Shown: positions 23,519 to 37,488, counted from the first letter of the stretch. The stretch is DNA of 64,000 bases from Straminergon stramineum (GCA_963920665.1 OY987272.1:6391001-6455000); one strand, 5' to 3'. Translations and numbers: made by a program. The notes: generated from the sequence alone by a model not told the origin.

Positions 23519-23863
23519 CTATGGGTTACCAAAACTCTTGGTCTGAGCGGACAGAAAATGCGCTCCTGTTTCTCCAGTGCCTTCCTCTTCTCTACCTGCC
23601 TCTGCATGTGCTTTTGCGGATCTTTTGAATCCGCAAGTTTCTGAAATCAGAAGTGCATCCTCAATGAGAAATTCTGAGGATTTGGTACTAGACAGCCTCC
23701 TAATTGCTTTGTGCAGTTGGCACTTGCAGCTGTGTACGCGTCGAGGGTACTCACCGACTTTTTCTCTCCTGCGGGGGACCATCAGGTGTGTCGTGTAACT
23801 GGTTCCATAGTTTCCGAAAGGCGAGGGAATATTTTTTAGATTCGTGTAGAATCGGTCCACGTT
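23519..23863 (-). other. Possible exon pair of an unidentified gene or pseudogene
   Basis: On the minus strand 23755-23863 has a good acceptor (TTTTTCAACAG) and donor (GTCG|GTGAGT) and reads NVDRFYTNLKNIPSPFGNYG onward. A second acceptor before 23640 (GATTTCAG) can join in frame to end at a stop at 23519. No start exon was found and the predicted tail is not protein-like. It could be a relic, a non-coding spliced RNA, or a distal leader of the RING-H2 gene. Confidence 0.28.
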
Positions 23864-24706
23864 CTGTTGAAAAACAAGGTTGAGGCAATCTCATGGTCTT
23901 GATCTAATAAAGCCTGGGCTTTCGGAGATGACTACTGTAGCTTCTCGAGGCATGTGCAGAAGTAGTCAACCATCGCTAGGAGCCTGCATCGCGCTTTCGC
24001 AGAATTCCTGCTTCTCCTTTATCTCCATTTGATCTCTTGGTTTAGCACTCTGATTATGGTGATCAACTTCTTATGAAGTTCCAGCATGCGCTTTGCCAGT
24101 TGTGCACATCGATGCTAGATGGTCGGTTTTGTTGATGCTGTCTTCCCTAGGGCTCTCAGCATTATCATACAGTCAGATTATTTTGTTATGGAACTGGAAA
24201 CGAATTCTTTAAATAAGCAATGACGTTTGTTTTTATTGGCTCTGGACCGAAGACAGGAAGCTTTGCATTGAGAAAAGCTACATTTGCAGTAAATGTGAGG
24301 AAGTTTGAGTAGGAGCTTACTCGAAATAGCCAGTGCTACAGTTACAGACTTCGCGTAGCTAGCCTCTCATGCTCTCTTAGCATAGCCTCTGGTTTTTTCC
24401 ATGTAATACTGTAAAATAAAATACTCGACACTGTAGATGGACGCACAGAAACATGCAATAATTGTAATGGTCGGTACACGGTAGCTGTTGTATGAGAATA
24501 TCAAAGCTGATGGATATTGTTATGATATTGTGAGCGTCGAACGGGGCGTCGAAGATCAAGACAACGAGGGTACTAAGGTTGTTAACTATTATCCATTCTA
24601 TGCCTAGAGTGTAGAATGAAACTCTACTATTCGATACCCTTAACGCAGCTTGAGAGGCTAGTTTTTCAGTGTAATGCCCCTCCCCCCCACTCAATTGAAG
24701 GATGTT

Positions 24707-25565
24707 TTAACCCCTGAGGGTCCATGTATCCCAAAAATGGATACGCCTTGGTCAACCTCAATTGCAACTTTCAAAATAACAATTTTTGGAATTTGATTTG
24801 AACTAAGAAAACAAAGCTTGATAAGTTTTGTTTCCACTCCATTTAAAATTTTTTGAGAAATGGCAAAAATTGAAAGAGTTATTGCAATTGAAAGCTACAT
24901 GTCTTAGAATCCAAATAACATGATATGTTGTGTTTTTCATTCAAATTTTCTTTCTTGTAAGTGGATTTTAAATTTTAATTATGTTCTTCATTCTCTCCTT
25001 CATTTATGGTAGAAATTACAGATTATTCTAATACATATTATAATTGTTATAATTGAATTTCTATCTTTAGCTTCAAAAAATCACAATAATTTGATTTTTC
25101 CATCAAAATTATTGAAAAAAATACAATAGAAATAGAAAATGTATTTTCTCACTAACAAAAAAAATCAAAAGTTAACACCTCATTAAAATAAAAGATAAAT
25201 CAGGTTTGATAGTTGAATTTGACTTTGAGGCCTTTTTTGTGGTTGTTTTGGGTGTAAAAAAATGAGACAACCAATTGAAAAAATTTCATTCTAATCTCCA
25301 TTGCTTCTTGTATCTCTCAAAAAAAATTCAGATAATTTGGATTGTTTTTGCCAATTTTACTCATTTATGTTCAAATTTTGCAATAAAAATGATAACAATT
25401 ACAATTTTTCATGAAAAAAATCGAAATTTCTTGAAGTGATGTAGAATTTAGAATTTCAAGTAATAAAAATATAATATTTTTATTTGAACACAATTTAAAA
25501 GGCTAAATTTAGCTTGGGCAAGAAGTTTGACCATTTTACAATGAATCAAGTCCTTTAGGGATTAA
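24707..25565. mobile_element. Copy 2 of the AT-rich dispersed element, TTAA-bounded
   Basis: Begins TTAACCCCTGAGGGTCC and ends with the inverse of TTAATCCCTAAAGGACT. The 859 bp has no coding capacity. Copy 1 is at about 20150-21485. Confidence 0.6.
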
Positions 25566-25799
25566 CTACTTCCTTTCAACACTTAGTAGATTTAAGTTGC
25601 TATGAGATAATAATTAGTAGTTGACACCTAGGTGGGGTAAGGTACTTGGATGAGGTAGGCAAGATACCAATTTCAAAGTATGGGTATGATTTAGGGTAGT
25701 GGTGAGACTAGATGTTGGAGCAAGAACAAAGCTTTACAATAATCATCAACCTAATGCATTGCTCTGAAATTGCTTGATTTGCACAAAATTGACAACCAA

Positions 25800-26300
25800 A
25801 AAGAGCAAAACATTAAGAGATGGCCTTGCTCAATGATGAAAGAAGAGAAAATTGTGAAAAAAAATCAAAGCTACATTTCAACAATCTAAAATTGCAAAGA
25901 GCAAGAAGTCCACTTTAGAGCTTCAAATACGGGCCCTCTTCATTGATTGACCAAATTGAGTATGTGAATTCAAATGATAAATATATAGAAAAATCTCACC
26001 CAATGCAAGAAAGAACTTAGCCGTCATCTAAGTAAACCTAAACATATGAGGGCTACAAAGGAAGTTGCAAAATTCAAAGAGCACCACACACAAGTCGAAT
26101 GAAAGGCTTTGATCTTTGTATCGATTGGAGTAAAACATTAAGAAATGAAGCAATTTAGGAAGTGCAAAAGAGGAAATTGAAAAATAAAATTTTGGACTCT
26201 AACAAATTGTGAAGAATAAGGAGGAGACATTGGAGCTTCAATTTGCAAGTTCTTAATATCCATTGGCCAAATTGAAATGTGAATCCCCACCATGATTGAA
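25800..26300. repeat. Diverged intergenic tandem duplication
   Basis: The block starting GAGCAAAACATTAAGAGATG near 25802 is repeated from about 26128 (GAGTAAAACATTAAGAAATG). Shared order: GAAAATTG, TCTAAxAAATTG, GGAGCTTCAA, GACCAAATTGA, ATGTGAAT. Confidence 0.45.
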
Positions 26301-28884
26301 TCAACCCAACCATGACACTACACAATCTTAACCAATACAAGAACTCCTGAACCAGGGATACAATATTCATTAGTACTTTCAATTTGAAATTGGCATATTT
26401 TGCCAATGTCAATTTGACTTTAGAAGAAATCAGCTTGTGAGAAATTGATATTGCAAGAAATTAACCAATAGATTTTGTAGTTGAGAAGATACAACCGGTG
26501 GCCATAGATCAAAGAAAAAACGGTCCATTTCCATTGGAAAAGCAAATCAACCAATGGAGCTCCAAAAAATTTCCCAAACACTACAAATAGCAAGCTAACG
26601 GTGACAAGGTGGCTTTGACATTGGGTCCAATTCTGAAGACATTTTCTGGAAATTGCCAAGAGACTACAGTGATGACCCCAAGCAACGTCCCAACGCCCAA
26701 GTAAGATTGTGATAAATTTGTCAAACACTCCCCAAATGGAGGACATTAAATCCTCCATTTGAACAGGATTTACCTTGAGTTGGGGAAAATGCAGGAATTT
26801 TTTTATTTTTTGCTCATTATTTTTTTTGCAAATTCTTAATTTGTATTTGCAATCAAAGATCCCAAATTAGCTAGGATGGGTCTAGAAATCACCCTAGACA
26901 CAACTCAAAATAAGGGGCATTTTTTACTTTTACTCCTAGATAACCCACAGAATTACCCTGTGGGGCCGAGTTTGTGTAGAGGATTTAACGTCCTACCTCC
27001 CCAAATTGGAAGTATAGTAGAATCACCCATTACCAAACACTTAAGTATTTTATGCATGATCTGGAGTAGTAAAAGGCATTGTTATTTTTTGGCCTTGTAG
27101 AGAGATAGAAATGATGGATGTTGTCAAATTTTCACAATTTTTTTCTTGAAATTCCAATTGTTATGAATTGTAGAAACTAAAAGTTGGCCTACACCTATTT
27201 CCAACACATAGATTCTTCCATCACTGCTCATCTAAAGACTAATTTGGTTGTGGAAACGAAGTGCATGTATGATAACAATGATGGCTAGAAGATGCTGGGA
27301 AACCAAGAAAATAATGATTACTTATTAGTCATCTCTCTATTGAATTTTTCATTACCTATGTATTGACCATGGGACCTGGGTGGTCATGGGTGGTTCTACA
27401 ATATATGTTATTGGCCCTTGAAGAATGTTGTTCCTTTGTACATGTAGGATTTAACAAATTCACAATTTAGTACCCAATACCCTACGCTAGGGTCATATTG
27501 AAAATTTAAATAAATATGGCATCTAATGAAATTTTTAAAATTTATCACGTGATATGATTGAAAAGTAGAAGAAATATGAATAAAAAAATCTTAACCCTAA
27601 AAAAAACATGAAACCAAAGCCATGAATATTAGTGAAGTTGAAGGTAATGATAAAGCCCTACGTGCAAATAAAACTGTGAACCTACTAAAGGTTATAGAAT
27701 ATTCTCAATTGTGTTAAATGTCATGGAATATTTTGAATCTTGTAAGATGAAATTCTAAAAATTCTAAATCATGTTAACTAAAGGAAAATAAATAGAAAAA
27801 AAAATGAATTTTTATGGGGTATAATGAATTTGACCCCAACATATAGTAGTCTCCAAAGTGTCTATACATGGAAATGAACTCAAAGTCATAGTCTCCATCC
27901 AATTATTTATTATTTAGAGGTTTTTAGGAAGGTGGTGAATGATGTTCATAACATTGTTTAACAACAAAGTAGGTTCCCTTTTTCATCTTGGAAAAGGAGC
28001 CCCCTTAGTGCACAAAATTGTCTTCTATAGTTCATTAGCCAACTCTAATCCTTGAGGTATTGATAAGTCCTTTCCAAGTATCTAGCAAAGCATAACACCT
28101 TTCTAGCATAGGAGGGACCACAACCTCAATCCTTGAATTAATTGATAAGTCCCTTCTAGGTATATAGCAAAGTATATTACCTTTTAATCATGGAAAGGAC
28201 CATACTTTGTATTTTAAAAGTATATATAAAGTTTCAATATTTTGACCACAAATGCAAATTTAGTGTTCATATTTTTTGATGTGTATAACCTCGTGGTTTT
28301 ACCCCCAAAAAAAATTAATTCTTGGACATAGAATTTGTATTCTTAATGAATTTTTGTGTTCAAATGCTTCTAAACTTATTTAACAAAATTTTAGAAGAAA
28401 AAATTAAAATTGTAAATTTAAAAAAAAAATCATGATTAAAATCTTTCACTCTAACTTTAATGTAACTTCAATAAAGTTACATGGTTCATATAAACCTAGT
28501 ATATAGTGTCACATCTAAATTTCATCCAAACTCTCCCACATTTAATCCATAAAGGTCATTTTGTGCCCCCCTGGCCTTTTATCCAAAGAGTAATGGAAAT
28601 TGTAGGAGTTGCCATCAATGTGTCTTTTCAATATTTGTCGAGTTTTTTTCCTCCCCTCTCGCATACATCAAATGCAATTCTCCTATGTGAAGTTCTAATC
28701 GTTAGAGGGGATAACACTTTTGATTGTCGATTGGGGCTATTGTTTGTTAAGGGTGCACTAAGGCCTTTGAGTTGAAAGTGTGTAGAAGTGTTCATAAACA
28801 CCATCTAAAATCACTCTGACAAATTCTTCCTATTACCCCCACAGAATGAAAACATCCTTTAAAGGTTAAGGAATAAATTAACCT

Positions 28885-29134
28885 TTAACCCCACAAGGCC
28901 CAAGGAGCCCTTTTTGAGCCTCTAACCTATTCAATAGGTCAAAGTCTTAACTTTATATTCCTACATTCTAAGAAGTATATCTAAATGAATTTCATATTAT
29001 GATGTTCATATAACAAGGGGAAGCCCAAAAGTACAATTGACATCAGGTTACATGCTTGATGTACTATGCGCATTGTCAATCAAAGTTCAAACTTGTGAAA
29101 AAGTACAAAAATTGCTTGGGCCTTGAGGGATTAA
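28885..29134. mobile_element. Short TTAA-bounded element
   Basis: A 250-bp segment with ends TTAACCCCACAAGGCCCAAG and, inverted, TTAATCCCTCAAGGCCCAAG. No open frame. No extra target duplication outside the TTAA. Confidence 0.6.
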
Positions 29135-29495
29135 ACAACATACACTTGCTTGAAGGGCAATCCAAGGAGAATGAATCAAAAATGTCCTTAATGAAGTAGG
29201 GTAAGGTAGTGTGCTCATTAACCATCCATTTAAGGTCTGTTGGGCCTTATTGATGGTTTTCAGATGCTCACAAATATTTGCCCTTATTTTTCACTTGAAG
29301 AAAAATTGATGCAGAATCTAACACAAGTGGTTTCATATTTTTTGGAGCATTTATGAATTATTTATGAATTTCCAAAGAATTTTGTGGTAGGCACCTGTTC
29401 TTGATCATAGGCCTTGCAAAACCCACAGACACAAAGTTTGAAAAAAAGATATGGCTTGACCAAAAACAAACATCATAGCATTCAAAAAGTAATAC

Positions 29496-30428
29496 TTAAC
29501 CCCTAAAGTCCCAAGCATGGTTTTTTGGCATTATAGATATTTTGGGCAGTTCACTACGAGCGGAATTTTCCATTTTTTTCTTTGAAATTTTGATACAACA
29601 TGTGGTCGAGGAGTAGCTTTAAGGCCCAACAATTTTCATAAGTTTTGGCTACATGGTTAAAAAGTTATTGTATGATATGTAGTTTCTTTCCCAACTCGGG
29701 CAGCTTGGGCAGATTAGAAAAAATCACTTTTTTCAAAATTAAACATTTGAAATTGATTTTCTAGATTTCTACATATGTGTAAAGCTTTGAATCATTCCAT
29801 TTTGATCAATGATGTGAAAGTTATGAGGAATTTTAGTTTGCGGGCAATTATGGATTCTCTACTCTAAAATAAACTTTGAAGTCCTTCATTTTACTCAATT
29901 TTTAATATTTTTTGAAAAAAAAAAATCTTAGGATGTAGATTGTTTATTACAACATTACAACCATTGGTATTTTCAATTTTCAAATCCATAACAAAATTCT
30001 CAACAATTTAGTATTTTCAATCATTATCTACTTCTTTCTACTTACTATTTTTTTCCTATATGTTGTACAATTCCAAATGATTTGAAATTTTTCAAGCATG
30101 TATCTAATTTGCCTTGAAGAATGAATTAAAAGAGACACATCCATTTTGGACTTTTTTTCATACAAATATGACCTTGTGGAGAGCAGCTGCCCGGTTTTTC
30201 CCAAGGACAAAAAAAGGATTTTTGTCAATTCAAATGCTAATATCTTGCAATCTACACGGTGGAAATTTATGAAATTTTTTACACATGTTCTCAAAACAGA
30301 TTACTACAAGATCCTACGGTTACATGTGTCCAAAAATGTTTTTTTTTCTAAAATTTGGTTCTTGTACTAGAAATGGCAGTTTGTGAGCTTTTTTGGTGAA
30401 AACATAGTCAAAAACCTTTAGGGGTTAA
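29496..30428. mobile_element. TTAA-bounded element, 933 bp
   Basis: Starts TTAACCCCTAAAGTCCC and ends CCTTTAGGGGTTAA; TIRs agree over CCCCTAAAG. Its right-hand 700 bases are present in inverse orientation at 44572-45300. Flanks (AATAC outside left, GGTTC outside right) show no other duplication. Confidence 0.65.
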
Positions 30429-31859
30429 GGTTCCTAAGTGCAACCATTACTAAACTTAAATGGACCCCAAAATTCTTTTAACATTCGTCAGAAGGCAATT
30501 GGACAATCAATTCTCATTTAGAAAAATTAAGTGGACACACCCTAGCTTTGAAATGGACCCATTCTAGCTCTTATTCCATTCATTGGCAAAGTATGAATCA
30601 ATACTTGACAAATCTTAATTGTGCTCTCATATAGTTGGTAGTCCATTTTAGAACCATTTACTCTCCATTTCAGAGGTACCTATTGGGTTGTTTGAAGAAG
30701 ATGGTCGCAATAACAACATAATACGAAGGTAGGCACCCAAAAAATGGCACATGACCTTAAACCGCCATCTTCAAGCTATGTACATCTCCAAAAGCAATTA
30801 TGTGCCTACGTGGAAGAAATGCTTTTAGAAACAAACTTTGACCCTCCATAACTTTTACATATGACATGTTCTTTGGTACATTGAAACCTCCTTTCACTTG
30901 CCAATAAAACAATATGAAATTCTGAACAGTCTAATAATAGTAACTAGACAGAGTACCAATTTGTGGTGCTTTTGGGTTTACCCACCTTATATGGGTCTTG
31001 TTGCTCATCCAAAATTTGTACAATCAATTAAAGTAAAATTAATAGTGAATAATGTTTTCACTTTGGCAATCTAATAAATGTGGTGTTTGACAAGCCTTAT
31101 TATTCACTATTGAAATGGGTGGGTCGAGTAAGTGGAAACATTCCAACAAATAACTTACAAAAAAGTTATAACGCTTTTCGTCAACGATCCAGTTCAGTTC
31201 TCTCAAAAATCAACCCAAAGCCTGTCAGTTGTTTAATAATAAGAGTTAATTAAATGAGAATGTGCTAATAAAAGAGCTGCCACCGACATATTAAGTTAGC
31301 AAGGGCCCCATGCCCCATCATCAGGTGGAGTCTCAGCAGTCCCTGTTTCAGGCCTTTCAGCGCCTTTGTATGAGGATTCAACTTCTGTGTGACTTTCTCC
31401 GTTTGACATTCCACCTTTAGTTCACCTCGGTCATGTCAACTTTCACTTTTTCCCCGTCTTGGAATCAATCAGCCAGGCTTTTTTTTTAATTTATTTTTTA
31501 AACAGATTCAACCATGCATTTTCCATTTCATTCTTACTGTAAAGATACCAAGAATTTTTGAAATTGTGGGCGGAGCATGCGAGGAGGAGATGGACTTAAG
31601 ATAGTGATGATCATGGGTATCCAAAACACTGTTGAAGATTCAAGAAGAAAAAAAAACACGCAAATTATAAATTATAGTCCGTGTATTATTATTTACTAGA
31701 AACTCTAAATTGCAATGATCACTTGCTCATTGAAGAATGACCACTGGCTGCACTATAGGTTTTCATCATGAACATTAGATTGGATGAAATAATTAGATGA
31801 TATTTCTCTAGGATGAAAACATGATGGATTTTTGTGATAGTGATAGTGATAGTGCTTAC

Positions 31860-32504
31860 TTAACCTCTAAATGCCCAAGGCACCCAAATGTGGTGTTTGG
31901 AAAACTTTGAAGATAAGTAAAACCCAACCAAATTGCTATTATTAGTAGTTTATATTTTTGGAGAATTCTTTTTGAAGTCTAGTTTTAAGATCAAAAAGCC
32001 AATCTTAAAAATGAAGGATTATGATTTTTCTATTCAAGATTTTGTACAAGGATGACCATTGCAATCTTGACTTCGTGTAGTGTTGAGGGCTCTTGGAAAT
32101 GAGCCTCAACTACACTAGATCATGGAAGCAAAATCACATTAGAAATTCATTTAAAAAAATTGTAGAATAGATTTTGAAAAACCGAAAATTGATTGGGTTT
32201 GTGCATGCTAGGCTCTATAACCTCATATTTTTTTAGTGACCAAATTTTTAGAGTTGACATGCAAGAAGTGAATTGAAAAATTTTCATTGTTTTTACACCC
32301 TCATGATCAAACATTATAATCTTTCAATCCTTAAGTGATATTGTAATGTTTTCTTTTCCTATGTGATCTCTAACATGTCTAGTTTGAATTTGTACAGTTA
32401 CAATTCAAAAGAAATTGGTACAACTTACAAAAATATTGACTTTTTGTTCAATTTAGAGCAAATTTCAGAAAGCTCCAAACAGGCCTTGGGCATTTAGGGG
32501 TTAA
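31860..32504. mobile_element. TTAA-bounded element, 645 bp, sister of the copy at 41954
   Basis: Left end TTAACCTCTAAATGCCCAAGG, right end the inverse of TTAACCCCTAAATGCCCAAGG. Collinear along its whole length with 41954-42597 and of nearly the same size. Non-coding. A TGATAG microsatellite lies just upstream (31838-31856). Confidence 0.75.
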
Positions 32505-33365
32505 ATATAATAGATGAGCTGGTTCATTTTCCCAAATTGTTGATTGAGGAAATCAAAATTTTAGGCAAAATTATTGGTGACTATTTCATAAAATGTTATT
32601 TTTTTAAGTAAAAAAAAATGAGGAATAGCCGAAGATTATTAATGAAAAACGTTGTTCAATAGAAAACTTATTATGGATAAATACTAGCTGGTTCGGTACA
32701 AATTTTCTCCCAAAATATTGAGGTATTCCTTTACGTGGCTCAAGGAAGTTAGGTTGCCTCAATTTTTGGAAGAAATTGTTTTGGGGGCCTACAATCATCT
32801 TTGAGCTTAAATTGTTTTCATTTCAAAAAAATTTGCAGCTTCTTCATTAATCTTCCTCCTTCCCAAGAATGCCAATCCACCTGAGTGGGGTTTTTTTCTC
32901 TACCAACTTTCCTCGGTTATGTCATCTCTCCTCACCTATGTCATCTTCTCGACCTCAAATTCATTTGGTTGAGTTCCCTCAATATAATTTTTTAATTAGC
33001 TAGTTTCTTTCAAACTCAAATTTGCATTGATAGAAATCCTCTAGTATTAGAAAATTAAAGTTATGAAAGTTAGAGTACTTGCAAGGGAAGGGACAATGAA
33101 AATGAATTCTAAAATTCTAAATTGTATAAAATAGTTCTTATAGTTTGAAAGATACCTGTATTCTTTCTATTGAGGAAAAAATTCAAAATAGTTGAGATTA
33201 TGACATCTATTCATCAATTTTTCTAAACTAAATATGTATCTACTATAAGGATTGTACTAACTCTATTCCTAAGCAAATATTTCTAGGCATCTAGTACCTA
33301 TATCTAATTCAATCCAAATAAGCAATTCAACATTGCTCCTATTGTTGGATCTTGTTTAAAGCACT

Positions 33366-33520
33366 ATAACAAAACTTGGTAAAAAACAACAACACTCAGA
33401 ATTGAGCGCGGTTCTTTTGACCAAATTTTTGTGCAAGCCCACTATGTGCGCATGTACATAAATGTGGTCAAAAGAACTACACTCGATTTTGAGAGTGGTT
33501 TTTTTACCATGTTTTGATAA
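33366..33520. mobile_element. Foldback element (long imperfect hairpin)
   Basis: The arm at 33368-33424 is nearly complementary to 33464-33520. Paired motifs include GGTTCTTTTGACCA with TGGTCAAAAGAAC, and TTGGTAAAAAAC with GxTTTTTTTACCA. The loop of about 40 bases holds TGTGCGCATGTACATA. It fits a MITE relic; an RNA from it would form a long hairpin. Confidence 0.55.
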
Positions 33521-35930
33521 AATGAAGTCAAAAGTATATTCTAGAGCCTCTTCTTATTCATTTTTGGACATCATATGAATAAACCATGAATTTTTGAAGT
33601 GCTAAAAATAGATTAATTAGAAAGTGTTCTTATGCTTTCATGAATAGAGGATGTATATTTTAGGCAATAATTAAAAAGGGGTCAATTTTAGAAATCAATG
33701 ACAAAAAAGATGTAGCTTCCTATAGATCTAGGATCACCTTTTGATTGCTAATGAGATCCAACAAAATCTTTTACAATCTTATAACGAGAAACATTCTCAA
33801 ACCTTCAATTGGATGATTTTTAGTGTTGTTATTGCAATGAGTTTTCTTCACTGTTTCATCCCTCATTCCACCATCTTCTCCACTAGTATCGATCTTATGA
33901 TACAATATGACATAAAAAAACCTTACATGATTTCTTTCCACAAAAACAATGAGAGGCAACTTTGATTCTTTTTTAATCAACATAGGTTATGAACTTGTTC
34001 ATGGAGGATCCCATGATAAGCCCATTGCCTATTGTGCAAGCCAAGTCACACACAAAATGCCTCCAATAATTAGAAATAGTATACTCTATATTCTTGAGAG
34101 AAGTCATTATTTATTTTTACTATAACAAATGGAGTGTTTTATGATTTAGAAAATATGTCTAGGGATGACTAGTAACTATTGGCAATCACATTCTTGTAGG
34201 CCAATACTTAAAAGGGGCTACAATAACAAAAATAGTTGGTAGTTATATTTTGGCCTTGTATTTGACTAGCTACATTATGAGCCACGTTTCTATAGAAGTC
34301 ACCTTTTTTTATTTTCAAGTAGCCCCACAAAAATGTAAGCAAGCCATTGTTTTAGAGTTTTGAAACCCATTTTGCTACTTTTTTGTAGCCACCACTCCTT
34401 CAAGTGCAACAATTTTCTATTTTTACCTCTTAGCTCTTGCTTCTTGTTGCCTCTTAATTCTTGTTCACAGAGGTGTAGTTGTTTTAGCTTCTTCTTACTC
34501 TAAACTTGAGCTACATGTTTTATATTACTATAAACCTTTGAAGGTTGAGCATTATTGGTTGTTTACATAAATGACTCCCTTGATTGTATATGTAGGAACC
34601 TAAAGCTGAAACAAAGTCATTAGAGGCTATTTATATATACATTCACAAAATAAATCATTGTGACATATTTTGTATGAATGACTAATAAATTTCATTGAAG
34701 TAAGCCCCATTCCTCTTTGTAATTTTTCTATCCAATATGATTGTCTCTTGTATATCTATACAATCATATGTACTTGATTTTTGACTATGTAGAGTCTTTT
34801 GTTCAACTCATAAACCATATTGATATGTAAATACAACATGTCATGTTCTCTTAGAATGTATAGAAAATGTGATTACAATTTATGATTGAAATTGTTGTCG
34901 ATGTTGGTCACCTCAATTACAAATTGTGCACAACAATTGAAGAAATGTGGCTTTGAGTCATCTAGAATATCACATGCTTGAATCATAGCTCATAATACAT
35001 CTCAACCAACAGTCTTGCAAAAAAATGTAATTGAATAATTCCAAAAATATGACTTCTTTCAATTATAAAAGTTATCAAATACATTCAAGTTGTATTGTTA
35101 ATTTGAACTAAATATGAATCACGTAGTCATATTCTACATCAACAAAAAAAATGACTACACAAAGTCACATGCCACTTTAACTTACAGTGACATTCTACAT
35201 GTACTGCCACATCAGTTGATAATATGGCTCACTAAAATCATTCCATTATAGCTGAAAAATATGACTGCATGTAGTCACATGCCACATCATGTTTTTTTCT
35301 TTTATCCATGAAGGTCAAAGGAAAGCCAAGCCTCCAAGTTCAAATATGGCCTAATATAACTAATGTTTGAAGCGACTAGTCAATAATGACTAGACCCAGT
35401 CATCTTGCATGTCATCTACAATGATTTGTGCATGAGTCATACTTGGAGATTTTGTGACAATATAGTCATATATTGCAATCATAGACACATGCTTTGTTAT
35501 AGTGTTAGTTATAAATTGAGATCGATTTTCTTTTTGGAAAGTGAGCCGAAGAGTTGTGATTAATTATTGTAGGTTTTTTTTATTGAAATAAAAGTAGTAG
35601 TATGCGGGATAAAGTAGTGTTGGTTCTTGGGAAGGTTTGAAATAGAGCTATAAATGGCATGAAGGTGAAGAATTATTTTGTTTATAATGTAGTATAAAAA
35701 GGAAAGGTTTCATTTGTTGGGGATTGTAGAAGTTTCTACGTAGTTATTGAATGGTGTTGTTTTGAGAGTGTTGATTTGGATAGTAACGGTATGCAAATGT
35801 GATGGTATGTAAAAACTTTGACCCTTCACAAATGAAACATACAAAATTCAAATGTCATGTTCTTTGGTGAGTTGGAACCTCCTTTCACTTGCCAACAAGA
35901 AAATACAAAAATTTGGCCAATCTAATACTA

Positions 35931-36282
35931 CTCCCTTCATTTGGAAATAGTGTATCCATTCTCAATGCAATATGGTATAAGGTAGATACACCCAAAAGCA
36001 TCAAAAGTTGGTACTATGCATTGTTACTATTATTGGGTTGATTAGATATTTATATTTCCTTGTTGGCAAGAGAAAGGAGGTTCCAATGCACCAAAGAACA
36101 CCTCATTTGGATATTATATGCAAAAGTTATTCACAATCAAGGTCTGTTTCTAAAAGCGCTCTATGCAAATAGGTACATAACTGAATTTAGGAATGTTCAC
36201 CTACTATAGATGGCGCTTTTAGACAAAGGGCGCTTTTGGTAGTACCCACCGTAATGGATACTCTATTTCCAAACAAAGGGAG
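35931..36282. mobile_element. Stowaway-like MITE (Tc1/mariner type)
   Basis: 352 bp with inverted ends at 35931-35960 and 36253-36282 matching at 27 of 30 positions, starting CTCCCTTCATTTGGAAATAG. Flanked on both sides by TA, the Tc1/mariner target duplication. Internal sequence is related to about 30700-31000. Confidence 0.75.
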
Positions 36283-36779
36283 TAGTAACTAGGCACAGTA
36301 GCAAAACATGGCGGTTTTTGGAGGTACCCACCTTGATTCATGTTTTGAGTGAGCTACAAATATTGTTGCTAATGATGATTTAGCAGACAATGGATTTTTT
36401 TTCATTTGTACGGGAAGGAGTTTTTCTTAAGATTTTCTTAAGTTGAAAGAGTGGTATTTGTTTGGCTGGCTGCAGCCTGCATTTTGTTATAATTAATTTG
36501 AATAGTCTGTACAGATTTTCAGTGGTCTTTCACCTGTCGCAAGAGTGTTTTGAATGCTTCAACACAGTGGAGTTGCCTGCTTCAATCAATGCAAATTGAC
36601 AAATGAGCAGTAGCTCATGGTTATTTTCATTTGGTAATTCAGGCATCTCTTGCAACACACCACCTCAAATGATGCACCACGTCCAGGGTGAAATTGGTAG
36701 ATCAATCAATGAATCAAACAAAGTGAAGCTAATCATTATGGTTATTGATAATTAACTAGGCACACAACAGGAGCTAATT

Positions 36780-37240
36780 AACCCATGAAGAAAGAAACTT
36801 CTTTTCTCAAAGGGAATATTGCTGTGCAAACAAGATCAATTCCAAGGTAACACCTAATACTAATCACTTCAATGCAGAATACCGACACTGCCTCTATTAC
36901 TGATACCCTCAGATTTACAAGGACACTAAATTCAAATTCACCGGCAGCTACAATCACAAGTTTGGTTACTAAAATTGGATCCATGCAACACGAATACTTA
37001 CACCGACCTCAACACTCACGCAATCACACTCTACAAGGTAACGAACCTTGAGAGGGATAAATTCCTTATTACAAAGAGAATAGTCCAGTGCAAATCAGAT
37101 CCATTCCAATAGAATCCTTCATACCAAAAAACTTCAATGAAGAAGACTAAATCACAGACCACCAAACTTACAAGGATCACACTACGTATGTATACATGTA
37201 TGTACGAGTGCATTCAATTTCCTGCACGCAACAATCACAG
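36780..37240. repeat. Diverged tandem duplication 3' of the second DnaJ-ferredoxin gene
   Basis: Blocks near 36810 and 37070 share CAAAGxGAATA, GTGCAAA, AGATCxATTCCAA, ACTTCAATG, TTACAAGGA and CAATCACA in order. Period is about 250 bp. Confidence 0.5.
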
Positions 37241-37488
37241 AATTCGTTGCTAGAATTCATTCTACAATCAGCTAAACTACACGAGCCTCTATCCTTGCAG
37301 CCAAGAGGCTCTCTCTTTTCAAGCCCACCCCTACTCAAACTTCCTCACATCTAGCTTCTATCAATCCAAGCCCTCAATCCAGAGGCCACTAACTACCCCA
37401 ATTGAAAACCCAACAATTTCATAATTATATACAATCTAAGAGGCGCGACCCTCAATAATTTCAACGAATTTTTAGTCATCAATCAATC

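Larger units (their letters stand above)
23864..37488. other. 13.6 kb gene-poor, repeat-rich tract
   Basis: AT-rich DNA with no supportable coding gene. It contains the TTAA-bounded elements at 24707, 28885, 29496 and 31860, a foldback element at 33366, a Stowaway-like element at 35931, related fragments at about 30700-31000 and 35800-36060, and tandem duplications at 25800 and 36780. The longest open frames (88-112 codons) have no family similarity or splice context. Confidence 0.6.
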
